From positions 124,001 through 188,000 of the forward strand of contig CBDDEE010000029.1 of the NCBI GenBank assembly GCA_965226855.1: 64,000 bases of DNA, given 5' to 3'. The position numbers and the translations under genes were made by a program. Under the pieces are notes generated by a model. It made no database searches. It was not told where the DNA came from and was given only the letters and a program-made list of their open reading frames with translations. The DNA comes from JAUXJB01 sp965226855 (lineage in GTDB: Bacteria > Myxococcota_A > UBA9160 > SZUA-336). Positions 8,283 through 17,277 of this stretch are shown here, piece by piece (within the stretch, counting starts at the first letter, position 1; every line of letters starts with the position of its first letter).

Positions 8283-9552
8283 CAGGCTGCGGAGAAAGTG
8301 ACTGGGTTGGGCGGGACGCCTCTGACGGGAGGCGTGCCGAGCAGGGAGAGGGATCGCCGTTCCCGGTACGAACCGGTTCGGTGTCGCACGGGTAGATCTT
8401 GCGGGATCATGAGCTATGTCGCCTCCAACAGGTTGCGGATACGGACCAGGTTGTAGGCCGCAGCAGTGAAGGTGAAGACCCAGCCGACCCGATCCGTGCC
8501 CCGGTGCCGGGTCTTGCGCATCAAGCCCACCGTCTTCATCCAGCCAAACACCTCCTCCACCCGTTTGCGGAAGCGCTGGCTCACCTCGTAGCCCGGGTGT
8601 CCTGTGGTCCTTCGATCGATCGCGCTTCGGCGGTTCGTCGTGTTCTGTGCCACGTGCGGGGTAACGCTCCAGGCCCGAAGCGCCTGCACAAAGCTCTTGG
8701 CGTCGTAGCCCTTGTCTCCAGCCAGGGTGATCCGGCGAGCGCCCCCCAGACCCAGCACCATCTCGAGAGCCGCTTCGCGCTCCGCATACCCCGACGCCTG
8801 AGTGAGCTTCGCCGCCACCACCAGGCCGTTGCGGTTCTCCGTCACGACGTGTCCCTGATACGCGAGCCGCGCGCCCTGGCCCCTCATCCCCGCCAGTCGG
8901 GCGTCCGGATCCGTCCTCGACGCATGCGTCTGGTTGCTCCGCTTCTCGCCCCGGAAGTTGACCGTCGGGTTGCCCGGGTCGTCATCGTCCCTGCGCTTCT
9001 CGTCCTTGCGCACGAAGCTCTTCTGGCTCGCCCACGCCTCGATCAGCGTCCCGTCCACCGTGAAGTGCTCCGATGACACCAACCCCTCCGACTCCGCCTG
9101 CGCCAGCACCGCCTCGAAGAAATGCTGAGCGATCTCGCCCTTCAGCAGCCGTTCCCGATTCTTGGTGAACACCGTCGCGCTGAACACCTCATCGTCCAGC
9201 TCCAGGCCCACGAACCAGCGGTAGAGCAGGTTGTAGTCGATCTGCTCGATCAGCTGGCGCTCGCTCCGGATCGTGTACAGCACCTGCAACAGCAGCGCCC
9301 GCAACAGCTGCTCCGGCGGGACCGACGGTCGGCCGACCCCTTTGGCGTAGATACCATCGAAGCGTCGCGACAGCTGCTCCAGCGCCGCGTCCACCAGTCG
9401 CCGGATCGCTCGAAGCGGATGGTCCTCGGGAATCCGGGACTCCAGCGATACGTAGCTGAAGATCCCACCCTGGAGCGTCTGCGGTCCTCTCACATCTCCC
9501 CCTTGGGGCTTCCCTCAAAGACCCTTCGATGAGGAGTTTTTTCAGCAGCCTG
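8283..9552 (-). mobile_element. IS-A copy 1, IS5 family
   Basis: About 1,270 bp. The left end reads CAGGCTGCGGAGAAAGTGAC. The right end, read inward, is CAGGCTGCTGAAAAAACTCC, giving imperfect terminal inverted repeats starting CAGGCTGC. CTAG flanks the left end; the right end abuts IS-B. One transposase gene fills most of the element. Further copies or relics are at 10997-12268, 22572-23030 and 33796-35211. Confidence 0.85.
8414..9493 (-). CDS. IS5 family transposase (IS-A copy 1, intact)
   Basis: A 359-residue DDE transposase. The N-terminal DUF772-type domain (about 15-100) carries GRPSVPPEQLLRALLLQVLY. The catalytic core shows FTVDGTLIEAW (first Asp, about 145), LAGDKGYDAKSF (second Asp, about 255) and KRVEEVFGWMKT (Glu, about 325). 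Start is GTG 9493 with GGGGGAGAT upstream. It is the only copy in the window with an uninterrupted frame, so it could supply transposase in trans to the broken copies. Confidence 0.92.
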   Translation of the reverse strand: MRGPQTLQGGIFSYVSLESRIPEDHPLRAIRRLVDAALEQLSRRFDGIYAKGVGRPSVPPEQLLRALLLQVLYTIRSERQLIEQIDYNLLYRWFVGLELDDEVFSATVFTKNRERLLKGEIAQHFFEAVLAQAESEGLVSSEHFTVDGTLIEAWASQKSFVRKDEKRRDDDDPGNPTVNFRGEKRSNQTHASRTDPDARLAGMRGQGARLAYQGHVVTENRNGLVVAAKLTQASGYAEREAALEMVLGLGGARRITLAGDKGYDAKSFVQALRAWSVTPHVAQNTTNRRSAIDRRTTGHPGYEVSQRFRKRVEEVFGWMKTVGLMRKTRHRGTDRVGWVFTFTAAAYNLVRIRNLLEAT

Positions 9553-10994
9553 AGGAGAGTGACCCAATTCCCTTATTGGCTAACTTGGGAGCGTGGGGGA
9601 AGAGGTCATGTTCAAGGCGTATGTGCCGCAGCAGGGCGAGCTGCTACCGGCGCACGTGGGGGAGGCTCTGGATCCATCGGATCCGGCGCTGTTCATCGAC
9701 GATTTGGTGGAGTCGCTGGATCTGCGGCGGTTCGAGAAGCGGTATCGCCGGCGTGGAGAGCGAGCCTTCCCGCCTCGGATGCTGTTGAAGCTGTGGCTTC
9801 TGGGGGCGGTCGTGGGCGTGTACAGCGGGCGGGAGCTTGCGCGACGGCTGCACTACGACCTGCGGTTTCGCTACCTCGCGGCTGGGCTACGACCGAACTT
9901 CCGGACGATCAACCGATTCCGGGACCGTCACCACAGGGACTTCCGAGAGGTGTTCTTGCAGACGCTGAAGGTGGCGCAGGCGATGGGGCTTGTGAAGCTC
10001 GGGCAGGTGGCGGTAGACGGCACGAAGATCCGGGCGAACACGTCGCGGTCCAAGGCGATGAGCCACGCGCGGATGCTGGAGGCGGAGGATCAGCTGAGCG
10101 ACGAGATCGAGCAGATCGTGGCGCAGATGGACGAGCTCAACGCTGCGGAAGAGCAAGAGCACGGGGACGACGATGGCGGAGGTGGGCTTCCAGAAGAGCT
10201 ACAGCTGCGCGAGCGACGACGGGAGCGGATCCGAGCGGCCCGGGAGCAGCTGGAGCGGGAGAAGGGGGAGAAGCTCGAAGCGAAGCACCAGAAGAGCTTC
10301 GCGGACCCCGAAGCGAACATGATGAAGACCGAGGGATCCTTGCAGTACTGCTACAACGCGCAGCTGGCGACGAGTGAGGACGGCCTGATCGTGGCGAACG
10401 AGCTGACAGAGAAGGCCAATGACTACGAGCAGTTGGAGCCCATGGTCGAGGCAATCGAGACGAACACGAGTCAGCGAGCGGAGATTCTGCTGGCCGACAA
10501 CGGGTACCTGAGCGAGTCGAACCTGAAGGCGTTGGAACGGCGGGGACAACAGGCGTTGATCGCGGTCCGCGGGCGGAAGTCGTCCCGCTGGCCCAAGGGA
10601 GCCCGGGCGCAGCGGATGCACCGGATCTTACGACTGCCCTGGGCCCAGCAACGCTACGCGCAGCGGAAGACCCAGGCGGAGCGGCCGTTTGCCGAGATCA
10701 AGGCACGACAGCGGTTTCGGCGCTTCATGCTGCGCGGCCAGGAGAAGGTGACGGGAGAGTGGGACCTGGTGTGCTCGGGCTTCAACGTGATGGCGCTCTG
10801 CCGAGCGCAGATGGCGTGATCGGGCGGGTGCGGACCCGTTTCGCGCACGTCAGGCCCTGGATCTGACGCATATCTGTGTAGATCGACATCTACCGGCTAC
10901 CTCGGACCCCCGTTGGCCCGTACATCGCTCCACGTCCAGTTGGGGGCCCTCGCTACAATCACCTCCGCCCACCCGAATCTTGGGTCACTCTCCT
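9553..10994 (+). mobile_element. IS-B copy 1, IS1182 family
   Basis: About 1,442 bp with terminal inverted repeats AGGAGAGTGACCCAA at both ends. It is sandwiched between two IS-A copies, so its own target duplication cannot be read. A truncated second copy in opposite orientation lies at 35212-36518. The last 170 bp before the right end are non-coding. Confidence 0.85.
9608..10819 (+). CDS. IS1182 family transposase (IS-B copy 1, intact)
   Basis: A 403-residue transposase beginning MFKAYVPQQGELLPAHV. The N-terminal domain has VYSGRELARRLHYDLRFRYL and FRTINRFRDRH, followed by the first catalytic Asp in VAVDGTKIRANTS. A charged coiled-coil insert (about 150-225) is rich in Glu/Arg. The second Asp lies in ILLADNGYLSES and the Glu in QAERPFAEIKARQRF. 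ATG 9608 is chosen because it matches the family start; GTG 9593 is in frame upstream. Appears functional. Confidence 0.92.
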   Translation: MFKAYVPQQGELLPAHVGEALDPSDPALFIDDLVESLDLRRFEKRYRRRGERAFPPRMLLKLWLLGAVVGVYSGRELARRLHYDLRFRYLAAGLRPNFRTINRFRDRHHRDFREVFLQTLKVAQAMGLVKLGQVAVDGTKIRANTSRSKAMSHARMLEAEDQLSDEIEQIVAQMDELNAAEEQEHGDDDGGGGLPEELQLRERRRERIRAAREQLEREKGEKLEAKHQKSFADPEANMMKTEGSLQYCYNAQLATSEDGLIVANELTEKANDYEQLEPMVEAIETNTSQRAEILLADNGYLSESNLKALERRGQQALIAVRGRKSSRWPKGARAQRMHRILRLPWAQQRYAQRKTQAERPFAEIKARQRFRRFMLRGQEKVTGEWDLVCSGFNVMALCRAQMA

Positions 10995-10996
10995 AG

Positions 10997-12268
10997 CAGG
11001 CTGCGGAGAAAGTGACTGGGTTGGGCGGGACGCCTCTGACGGGAGGCGTGCCGAGCAGGGAGAGGGATCGCCGTTCCCGGTACGAACCGGTTCGGTGTCG
11101 CACGGGTAGATCTTGCGGGATCATGAGCTATGTCGCCTCCAACAGGTTGCGGATACGGACCAGGTTGTAGGCCGCAGCAGTGAAGGTGAAGACCCAGCCG
11201 ACCCGATCCGTGCCCCGGTGCCGGGTCTTGCGCATCAAGCCCACCGTCTTCATCCAGCCAAACACCTCCTCCACCCGTTTGCGGAAGCGCTGGCTCACCT
11301 CGTAGCCCGGGTGTCCTGTGGTCCTTCGATCGATCGCGCTTCGGCGGTTCGTCGTGTTCTGTGCCACGTGCGGGGTAACGCTCCAGGCCCGAAGCGCCTG
11401 CACAAAGCTCTTGGCGTCGTAGCCCTTGTCTCCAGCCAGGGTGATCCGGCGAGCGCCCCCCCAGACCCAGCACCATCTCGAGAGCCGCTTCGCGCTCCGC
11501 ATACCCCGACGCCTGAGTGAGCTTCGCCGCCACCACCAGGCCGTTGCGGTTCTCCGTCACGACGTGTCCCTGATACGCGAGCCGCGCGCCCTGGCCCCTC
11601 ATCCCCGCCAGTCGGGCGTCCGGATCCGTCCTCGACGCATGCGTCTGGTTGCTCCGCTTCTCGCCCCGGAAGTTGACCGTCGGGTTGCCCGGGTCGTCAT
11701 CGTCCCTGCGCTTCTCGTCCTTGCGCACGAAGCTCTTCTGGCTCGCCCACGCCTCGATCAGCGTCCCGTCCACCGTGAAGTGCTCCGATGACACCAACCC
11801 CTCCGACTCCGCCTGCGCCAGCACCGCCTCGAAGAAATGCTGAGCGATCTCGCCCTTCAGCAGCCGTTCCCGATTCTTGGTGAACACCGTCGCGCTGAAC
11901 ACCTCATCGTCCAGCTCCAGGCCCACGAACCAGCGGTAGAGCAGGTTGTAGTCGATCTGCTCGATCAGCTGGCGCTCGCTCCGGATCGTGTACAGCACCT
12001 GCAACAGCAGCGCCCGCAACAGCTGCTCCGGCGGGACCGACGGTCGGCCGACCCCTTTGGCGTAGATACCATCGAAGCGTCGCGACAGCTGCTCCAGCGC
12101 CGCGTCCACCAGTCGCCGGATCGCTCGAAGCGGATGGTCCTCGGGAATCCGGGACTCCAGCGATACGTAGCTGAAGATCCCACCCTGGAGCGTCTGCGGT
12201 CCTCTCACATCTCCCCCTTGGGGCTTCCCTCAAAGGTACCCTTCGATGAGGAGTTTTTCAGCAGCCTG
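10997..12268 (-). mobile_element. IS-A copy 2, IS5 family
   Basis: About 1,272 bp, nearly identical to copy 1. CTAG lies on both sides (10993-10996 and 12269-12272), a target duplication typical of IS5-group insertion. The left CTAG overlaps the last bases of IS-B, so this copy seems to have inserted at or next to the IS-B end. Confidence 0.85.
11128..12208 (-). pseudogene. IS5 family transposase (IS-A copy 2), frameshifted
   Basis: Same protein as copy 1 but interrupted by a single extra C in a C run at about 11456-11462 (seven C here, six in copy 1). Translation changes frame after EMVLGLGG, so the second catalytic Asp region and the C-terminal Glu are lost from the first frame. The remaining sequence is intact in the other frame. 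A homopolymer sequencing error would give the same picture. Confidence 0.85.
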
Positions 12269-12299
12269 CTAGGCGGCGCTCGGTAGCTTCGGGACTCAT
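12269..12299 (-). pseudogene. Nucleotide cyclase gene, 5' end interrupted by IS composite
   Basis: Minus-strand ATG 12299 (TTGGAGC about 9 bases upstream) opens MSPEATERRL and runs into CTAG at the IS border. The downstream piece is at 8234-8282. The joined start resembles class III adenylate/guanylate cyclases, whose first strand reads RRLAAILxADVVGYSRLM. Upstream, the same frame stays open for about 35 codons without a clear start. Confidence 0.45.
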
Positions 12300-12583
12300 G
12301 GGTTGGGGCTCCAACGGGCGAAGCTCGTTCCAGGCTTCGTCTCGCTTGTAGTCCCAGCGGATCCGCAGTGGCTCGTCATCGCCGTTGCCCCTGTGCAGCT
12401 GGAGTCTCCGTTAGGGTGGCGTTCATTATAGTTCCACCCTCGTCCTACTTCCCTGGTGGCGACGGTCTAAGTTTCTGAAATCATGAAGGAAATGTCGCGC
12501 TTTCCGACCCGTGCCCCCGCTTGAGTAAGCTCCCAGGTGTTGGGCTGATTACTGCCGGAGGTTAAGAAGGTGACTGGCGCCGC
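12300..12583. other. Intergenic region, no gene seen
   Basis: About 280 bp between the cyclase 5' end and the small membrane protein. It should contain the divergent promoters for both. I see no convincing gene, repeat or RNA in it. Confidence 0.4.
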
Positions 12584-12853
12584 GTGAAACAGAGATTTCC
12601 ACAGTGGTGGTCTGAATACAGAACAGTGGTTGGGTCGACGCTGCTGGTCCTCTCCGCAGTGCCTTGGCTGCTTCTGTTCGCGATTCCCCGTCTTGGCGTC
12701 TCCGTTGGAATGGGCGCCGCGATCGCAACCGGCTTGATCGTTTCGGCGGAAGTTCTGTTCTTGGCGTCCATCGCGGTCCTTGGCAAGGAAGCATACGATC
12801 GCCTGAAGACCAGACTGAGTTTTCGATCCCGGGATAGGAGTAGACGACCTTAG
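12584..12853 (+). CDS. Small membrane protein with transporter-suffix-like domain
   Basis: 89 residues with two predicted membrane helices (about 17-36, LLVLSAVPWLLLFAIP, and 42-66, GAAIATGLIVSAEVLFLASI), then the basic tail YDRLKTRLSFRSRDRSRR. This matches small proteins annotated with the transporter suffix domain, which also occurs at the end of some permeases. Start is GTG 12584, with AAGAAGGTG about 12 bases upstream. Role unknown. Confidence 0.65.
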   Translation: MKQRFPQWWSEYRTVVGSTLLVLSAVPWLLLFAIPRLGVSVGMGAAIATGLIVSAEVLFLASIAVLGKEAYDRLKTRLSFRSRDRSRRP

Positions 12854-12943
12854 CAGCAGCGTCCGCGTGTCGAGGTAGGGCCACCCATGGCGGGATGAAG
12901 GGGGGTAGAGTGCGACGGCGAACCGCGTGTTGGCCGCCGCGAT

Positions 12944-13392
12944 CTAGTCCGCGTCTCCCGACAGGAACTTGTTGAGTTTTCGCCCTTCCAGTAGCCCTCG
13001 GGAATCATGTATCCGTGCAGGACCAGGAGGCGTGGATCGCCACTTCCGCGATCTGCTCACCGATGCGGACCAGCACCTTCCCGAACACGGTCTTCTCGAA
13101 GATCCAATCGGCCAGGGCCGCGTGTGTCGGCGCATCAGGCCCCGGCTGTGAGGCGACCGCTTCCTGGTAGAAGGCGCGAACGTCGTCGGCCACATGGCGC
13201 AGAGGATCGGCAGCGGGTGGCGCCAGTCGACGCCCGCCGCCGCACGAGGCGGTTGATCTGGTCGGGAGTCGCACCGCTCATTCCGAACGTGGTGCGTCCC
13301 CGCTTGCGGCGCGTCTCCTCGTACCACGGGGCCAGTAGCTCGACTTCGCCCCGCAGACCGCCGAGCGAGGACCACCTCTCGCGCCGAACCAC
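12944..13392 (-). pseudogene. Conserved hypothetical gene, at least two frameshifts
   Basis: Three overlapping minus-strand frames together give a coherent protein: APWYEETRRKRGRTTFGMSG at the N-terminus, DPLRHVADDVRAFYQEAVA and WIFEKTVFGKVLVRIGEQ in the middle, then IHDSRGLLEGRKLNKFLSG at the end. Each part stops making sense where the next frame takes over (about 13,210 and 13,015). The MSG...ADDVRAFYQEA pattern occurs in small uncharacterised proteins of environmental bacteria. No function is known. Confidence 0.5.
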
Positions 13393-13394
13393 CC

Positions 13395-14855
13395 TTAAAG
13401 CTCGGCGCGAATCATCTGCACGATCCGAGTCTCTACGTAGGCGAAGAACGGGTTGAAACGCAGCCGCATGATGTGGTCCATGCTGACGCCGAAGACGCCG
13501 CGCTCGCCGCGTAGGTCGAGCGCTCCCAGCATGAGAGGGCTGGGGCCCCGCTGGACCTCACGCGCGCCGTACACGCGGTCGTCAGGCGGGAAGGGCACGG
13601 CAACGTGGGAAAGCGAGTAGACGCCCGGCGGCCACGCCAGGTCCAGGGGCCGTTCCGACCAACGCCCTCCCGTCGCGCGAGTGCGGGCGACGACCGTCTC
13701 GGTATCGGGGGTCCTGTTCGTGACCATTGTGAGCGCAAAGGGAAGCGCGTCGTCCTCAACGAGAGCTCGAACGAAGGTGTCGTGTCCGCTGCGCAGAAAG
13801 GGCTCCGCGCGAGCGATCCGGTTCACGTCGAAGACAACGAGCTCCGAGCCGTTCGGGGGGAGCCTCCGGAGCAGCCTCTCGACCACGTTGTTCGGCGGGA
13901 CGGTCGCGTCGACCGCCGACTGGAAGACGAGCGTGGCAGGGAAGTCGCCGAGGCGCTCGGCGGCAGCGAGCCGCTGGATTCGTCGCCTCAGCTGCGTCGT
14001 GAGTGCGTGGATCTGTTCGCCCGCGTAGACCGGAAACGAGTTGTACTTGTAGGGGTCGTACTCCGGGAGGATCGCTGTCCAGGCGAGCTTCTCGAGGCCG
14101 GGGAAGGCGGCGAGACGCCGCTGGACACGCGCCAGGCCGGCGATCGCCCTGACCGCCAGCGCGGGCGACAGCAGTAGGAGCCGCGACGGCGCAGGGTCGC
14201 CCGAGCCTTCGCTGACCCTGAGGGCATAGTCGACTAGGAGTGCCGCCCCGTTCGAGTAGCCCACCATGATGAGCGGCTTCTCCGGGCCCACTTCCTGTGC
14301 CAGGTGGCGGGCGCCCATCCCCACGGCAGCCCGCCAGTCGCGCCAGCTCGCACGCAGCAGCGCGCCGGGCACTGTGCCGTGGCCGGGCATGCGCAACCCG
14401 ACGACGTGGAAGCCCCACGCGCGAAATATCTCGGCGACGGCACGGGTGCTATAAGGCGAGTCCGAGAGACCGTGCACGAGCAGGACCCCGCCTGCAGGAT
14501 CCAAGGCCGGAAACTCGAAGCTGCGGTTCCAGTTGGGCGAGTGATTCGCCGGGTTGTTCGGGCTGTCCGCGTTGTAGCGGCTTAGCTCCGCTGCACCGCC
14601 CGACGGGGCGCGCTGTCTCACGCGCTCTTCGAGGGCGCCGAAGAGCTGCTCCTCGCCCGCGACGTACTCGCGAAAGCCCTTACCTACGTCCTCCTCACGG
14701 AACTCACCACCGAGTAGGGGCGCATGCCAGGGGGCGAGATCGGGCATCGCGCGCGCGCCCAGTATGTACAGCCCCAGCCCGAGAGCGAAGGCGCCAGCCG
14801 CCGCCCACCCGAGCGCCTCCAAGATCTTTCGCACGGTGCGAATTGTGTTCCCCAA
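13395..14855 (-). CDS. Membrane-anchored alpha/beta hydrolase
   Basis: A 486-residue protein with one N-terminal membrane helix (about 15-34) followed by an alpha/beta-hydrolase domain. The oxyanion region is HGLSDSPYS (128-136), the nucleophile elbow is GYSNG with Ser201, and an acid residue probably lies in FQSAVDATVPP (about 318). The catalytic His is likely in SGHDTF (about 358). A C-terminal extension of about 110 residues follows. Carboxylesterase or thioesterase activity at the periplasmic or membrane face is likely; the substrate is unknown. GC-rich codons match the neighbours. Confidence 0.82.
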   Translation of the reverse strand: MGNTIRTVRKILEALGWAAAGAFALGLGLYILGARAMPDLAPWHAPLLGGEFREEDVGKGFREYVAGEEQLFGALEERVRQRAPSGGAAELSRYNADSPNNPANHSPNWNRSFEFPALDPAGGVLLVHGLSDSPYSTRAVAEIFRAWGFHVVGLRMPGHGTVPGALLRASWRDWRAAVGMGARHLAQEVGPEKPLIMVGYSNGAALLVDYALRVSEGSGDPAPSRLLLLSPALAVRAIAGLARVQRRLAAFPGLEKLAWTAILPEYDPYKYNSFPVYAGEQIHALTTQLRRRIQRLAAAERLGDFPATLVFQSAVDATVPPNNVVERLLRRLPPNGSELVVFDVNRIARAEPFLRSGHDTFVRALVEDDALPFALTMVTNRTPDTETVVARTRATGGRWSERPLDLAWPPGVYSLSHVAVPFPPDDRVYGAREVQRGPSPLMLGALDLRGERGVFGVSMDHIMRLRFNPFFAYVETRIVQMIRAEL

Positions 14856-14871
14856 GCCTCGGTCAGCTCCG

Positions 14872-15133
14872 CTACCGCATCGACTTCACTTTGGGGAAGA
14901 CCGCTTTGAAGCGTACTTCTCCCTTGGCGAAGCGTTCTGAGCACTGGGGTCTCGGTAGGTCGCGGCCAGCACGTCTGTGCAGTATATGGAGCCGAAGACC
15001 AGGTACATCCAGCGCTCGCGGAGGCGGACGTCCGCGATGTAGCGGTCGGAAGCGCGGGCTTCGATAAGTTTCATCGCTCGCTCGACCTTGTTGTTGTTGA
15101 AGAAGGGAACGAAGAGAAGCAGCTGCGCACCGC
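14872..15133 (-). pseudogene. Fragment of an unidentified gene, frameshifted
   Basis: One minus-strand frame reads LLLFVPFFNNNKVERAMKLI ... RERWMYLVFGSIYCTDVLAATYRDP and then makes sense only in another frame (SERFAKGEVRFKAVFPKVK, stop at 14872). The two pieces look like the C-terminal half of one protein. No start codon lies upstream in frame other than ATG 15074. I do not recognise the family. Confidence 0.35.
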
Positions 15134-15309
15134 ACTCGGTGACGCGTAGTCGACGCGATCTTTCGGGGTGTATTGATCCGTGTCACGCGGACCGAGAAAG
15201 GCCGGCCTACTCGCTGCGATACTAGCACCGAGGTAGCAAGGCAACGTGGAGCGCGCGGCCCGTCATTCACCCGTCATCATAGTCGATTCGTCTCGGGGTT
15301 CGAGTCTCG

Positions 15310-15440
15310 TCAGTCGAGGTGGAACGTCACACCGAGAAGAACCATATGCCAGTTGATCCCTGCGTTCGGGTGTTGCGTGTTGGCGTTCGAGATGTCGATG
15401 CCCCGGAGCGTTGGAGCATCGAGGTCGGTGCGTCGTCGAC
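15310..15440 (-). pseudogene. Possible C-terminal tail of an outer-membrane or secreted protein
   Basis: The minus strand reads TLRGIDISNANTQHPNAG and then INWHMVLLGVTFHLD before a stop at 15310. Alternating hydrophobic residues and the short C-terminal strand look like the end of a beta-barrel protein. No upstream part is present because the P450 remnant begins right away. Weak call. Confidence 0.25.
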
Positions 15441-15461
15441 TACGACTGAGTCGCCCTCCCG

Positions 15462-16117
15462 TCAGGCCGCTTTGAGAAGAACGGGCAGGGCCTGGGGGCC
15501 CCGGAAGATGAATGAGGGGTAGAGCGGGAGCGGCTCGCGATTCGTGAGCTGAATGTCGGACGTCCTTGCGAGGAGCCCCCGCAGCGCCACGCGTGTCTCG
15601 AGACGCGCGAGATTCGCGCCCAGACAGTAGTGCTGCCCGAAGCCAATTGGATATGTGTCGGTTCGGATCGCGATCGACCAGGAACTCCTCGGGGCGCTCG
15701 AAGACCCTCTCGTCGCGATTTGCGCTGCCGAGCCACGAGAAGACAGTCGCGTCCGCAGGGATCTTCACTCCGCGGAGCTCAACATCGCGGCTCGCGCGCC
15801 GAGGATCCGCTTGTAAACCGAGTCGTATCGCAGCACCTCCTCGATCCCGGAGGGGACCTTGCCGGGGTCCGCTCTCAACGCGGCCATCGCGTCGGGGTGA
15901 TCCACCAGCTGAACGACGCTGTTCGCGATCAGGTTGGTCGTCGTCTCGTTTCCGGCCAGGAGGAGCAGAATCAGCATCGCGAGCATCTCCTCGAAGTCGA
16001 GCCGGTGCCCCTCGACCTCGGCGTGCACGAGCCCCTGTGCGCATCGATCAGGTCGACGCTGCCCGTCTCGAGCGCTCGATCCAGGAGCCCGTCTGCGACG
16101 TCGACCATGTGCGGGAC
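15462..16117 (-). pseudogene. Cytochrome P450, C-terminal half, deleted and frameshifted
   Basis: Four P450 hallmarks are readable across three frames: the I-helix LILLLLAGNETTTNLIANS, the K-helix region IEEVLRYDS, the SANRDERVFERPEEFLVDR meander, and the heme loop GQHYCLGANLARLE with the cysteine ligand. The end is PQALPVLLKAA and a stop at 15462. Upstream, VDVADGLLDRALETGSVDLI is joined almost directly to GLVHAEVEGHRLDFEEM, so about 100 codons are missing inside. The N-terminal part is absent; the IS481 element starts 4 bases further. The gene is dead as written. Confidence 0.75.
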
Positions 16118-16121
16118 TAGG

Positions 16122-17156
16122 TGTGGTTCCTAAGCACGTTGTTCACGGGCTTCTCTGAGCCGGCTGATCGGGGGTTTCATTCCGAGGGCTCTGTGGGGTC
16201 TCTTGTGATTGTAGTGCTTAAGCCAAGGCCGGAGTGCAGAGGTTCTGAGAGCTGAGGTCCTATAGGGACGTTTGTACGCCCACCTCTGGGTCAGGGTCTG
16301 GATGAAGCGCTCGGCCTTGCCGTTGGTCTTGGGTGTGTAGGGCTTGGTGAAGATTTGATTGATCTCGCGCTCGCAACAGAGAGCCGCGAAGCGCTTGGAC
16401 CTGTAGCAGGGCGCGTTGTCGGTCATGACCCGCTGGACCCCGATGCCGCGTGCCCGGTACCAGGCCAGGGCCCGACGCAGGAAGGCCGTAGCGGTGTTGG
16501 CCCGTTCGTCGGAAAGCACTTCGACGTAGGCCAGCCGCGTATGGTCATCGATGCAGACGTGGGCGAACTCCCAGCCGATGCCGTAGACCCGCTTGGAGCG
16601 ATCGCCGTGGATGCGATGCCCAACCCCGCGGATCCGAGCCAGTTTCTTGGTGTCCAGGTGGAGGAGCTCGCCGGGGGACGCTCGCTCGTAGCGCCGCACC
16701 GGCTCCTCGGGTTCCAGGCGCGAGAGCTTGTGGAGTCCCAGACGTCGGAGGATCAGAGAGACGGTCGAGAGCGGGATGGAGGTCCGGGAGGCGATCTCAG
16801 AGGCCGTCCAGCGGCGACGACGTAGCCGCTCGACACGTCGGACGACGCGGGCGGGCGTGCGCCGCGGGATCCTCCGGGGCCTCGAGCGCCGGTCCGCCAG
16901 GCCCGGTCGGCCTTCGTCGCGATACCGGGCCAGCCACTTGTAGGCCGTCCGTAAACTGACACCTGCCGCCTCTGCGGCTTCCGAGACCGTCCAATGCTGT
17001 TCGCGGACGCGCTGCACGAGCAGCCAACGACCGGAGGGCGTCGTCCTCGCGTTAGGATGGAGCTTCATTCAGGTGCTTTCCTCTGAGGCTGGGGGTTGGT
17101 GGTACAAACCCTTTTCTCAGAGGAGCCCTGGATGAACAACCTCCTTGGGAATCACA
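16122..17156 (-). mobile_element. IS481 family element with 6-bp target duplication
   Basis: 1,035 bp. Terminal inverted repeats of 24 bp: left TGTGGTTCCTAAGCACGTTG, right (inward) TGTGATTCCCAAGGAGGTTG, both ending TTCA. ACTAGG flanks both sides (16116-16121 and 17157-17162). One intact transposase gene. Confidence 0.9.
16130..17068 (-). CDS. IS481 family transposase
   Basis: 312 residues. An N-terminal pair of helix-turn-helix domains (WTVSEAAEAAGVSLRTAYKW and WTASEIASRTSIPLSTVSLI) is followed by an rve integrase core with Asp in LLHLDTKKLARI, Asp in VMTDNAPCYRS and Glu in KTNGKAERFIQTL. The C-terminus LKHYNHKRPHRALGMKPPI is the family end. It starts at ATG 17068 and looks complete and functional. 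Confidence 0.92.
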   Translation of the reverse strand: MKLHPNARTTPSGRWLLVQRVREQHWTVSEAAEAAGVSLRTAYKWLARYRDEGRPGLADRRSRPRRIPRRTPARVVRRVERLRRRRWTASEIASRTSIPLSTVSLILRRLGLHKLSRLEPEEPVRRYERASPGELLHLDTKKLARIRGVGHRIHGDRSKRVYGIGWEFAHVCIDDHTRLAYVEVLSDERANTATAFLRRALAWYRARGIGVQRVMTDNAPCYRSKRFAALCCEREINQIFTKPYTPKTNGKAERFIQTLTQRWAYKRPYRTSALRTSALRPWLKHYNHKRPHRALGMKPPISRLREAREQRA

Positions 17157-17277
17157 ACTAGGGAACTTCGTCAGAGGAAGAATGCGGGGCACTCAGGGAC
17201 CGCCCTACACTGCAGGCATCGCGCTGGACTTTGGTAACCGAGATCTAAGATAGTAGGGAGAGCAGGAAGGGAGCCCC

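Larger units (their letters stand above)
8279..12272. mobile_element. IS5-IS1182-IS5 composite bounded by CTAG repeats
   Basis: Three complete elements lie head to tail: IS-A copy 1 (minus), IS-B (plus) and IS-A copy 2 (minus). The outer borders, 8279-8282 and 12269-12272, are both CTAG, as expected for the 4-bp YTAR target duplication of IS5-group elements. Removing the block and one CTAG restores a continuous reading frame in the flanking cyclase start. The two IS-A copies are nearly identical, so the block could have moved as a composite unit or been built by successive insertions. Confidence 0.8.
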
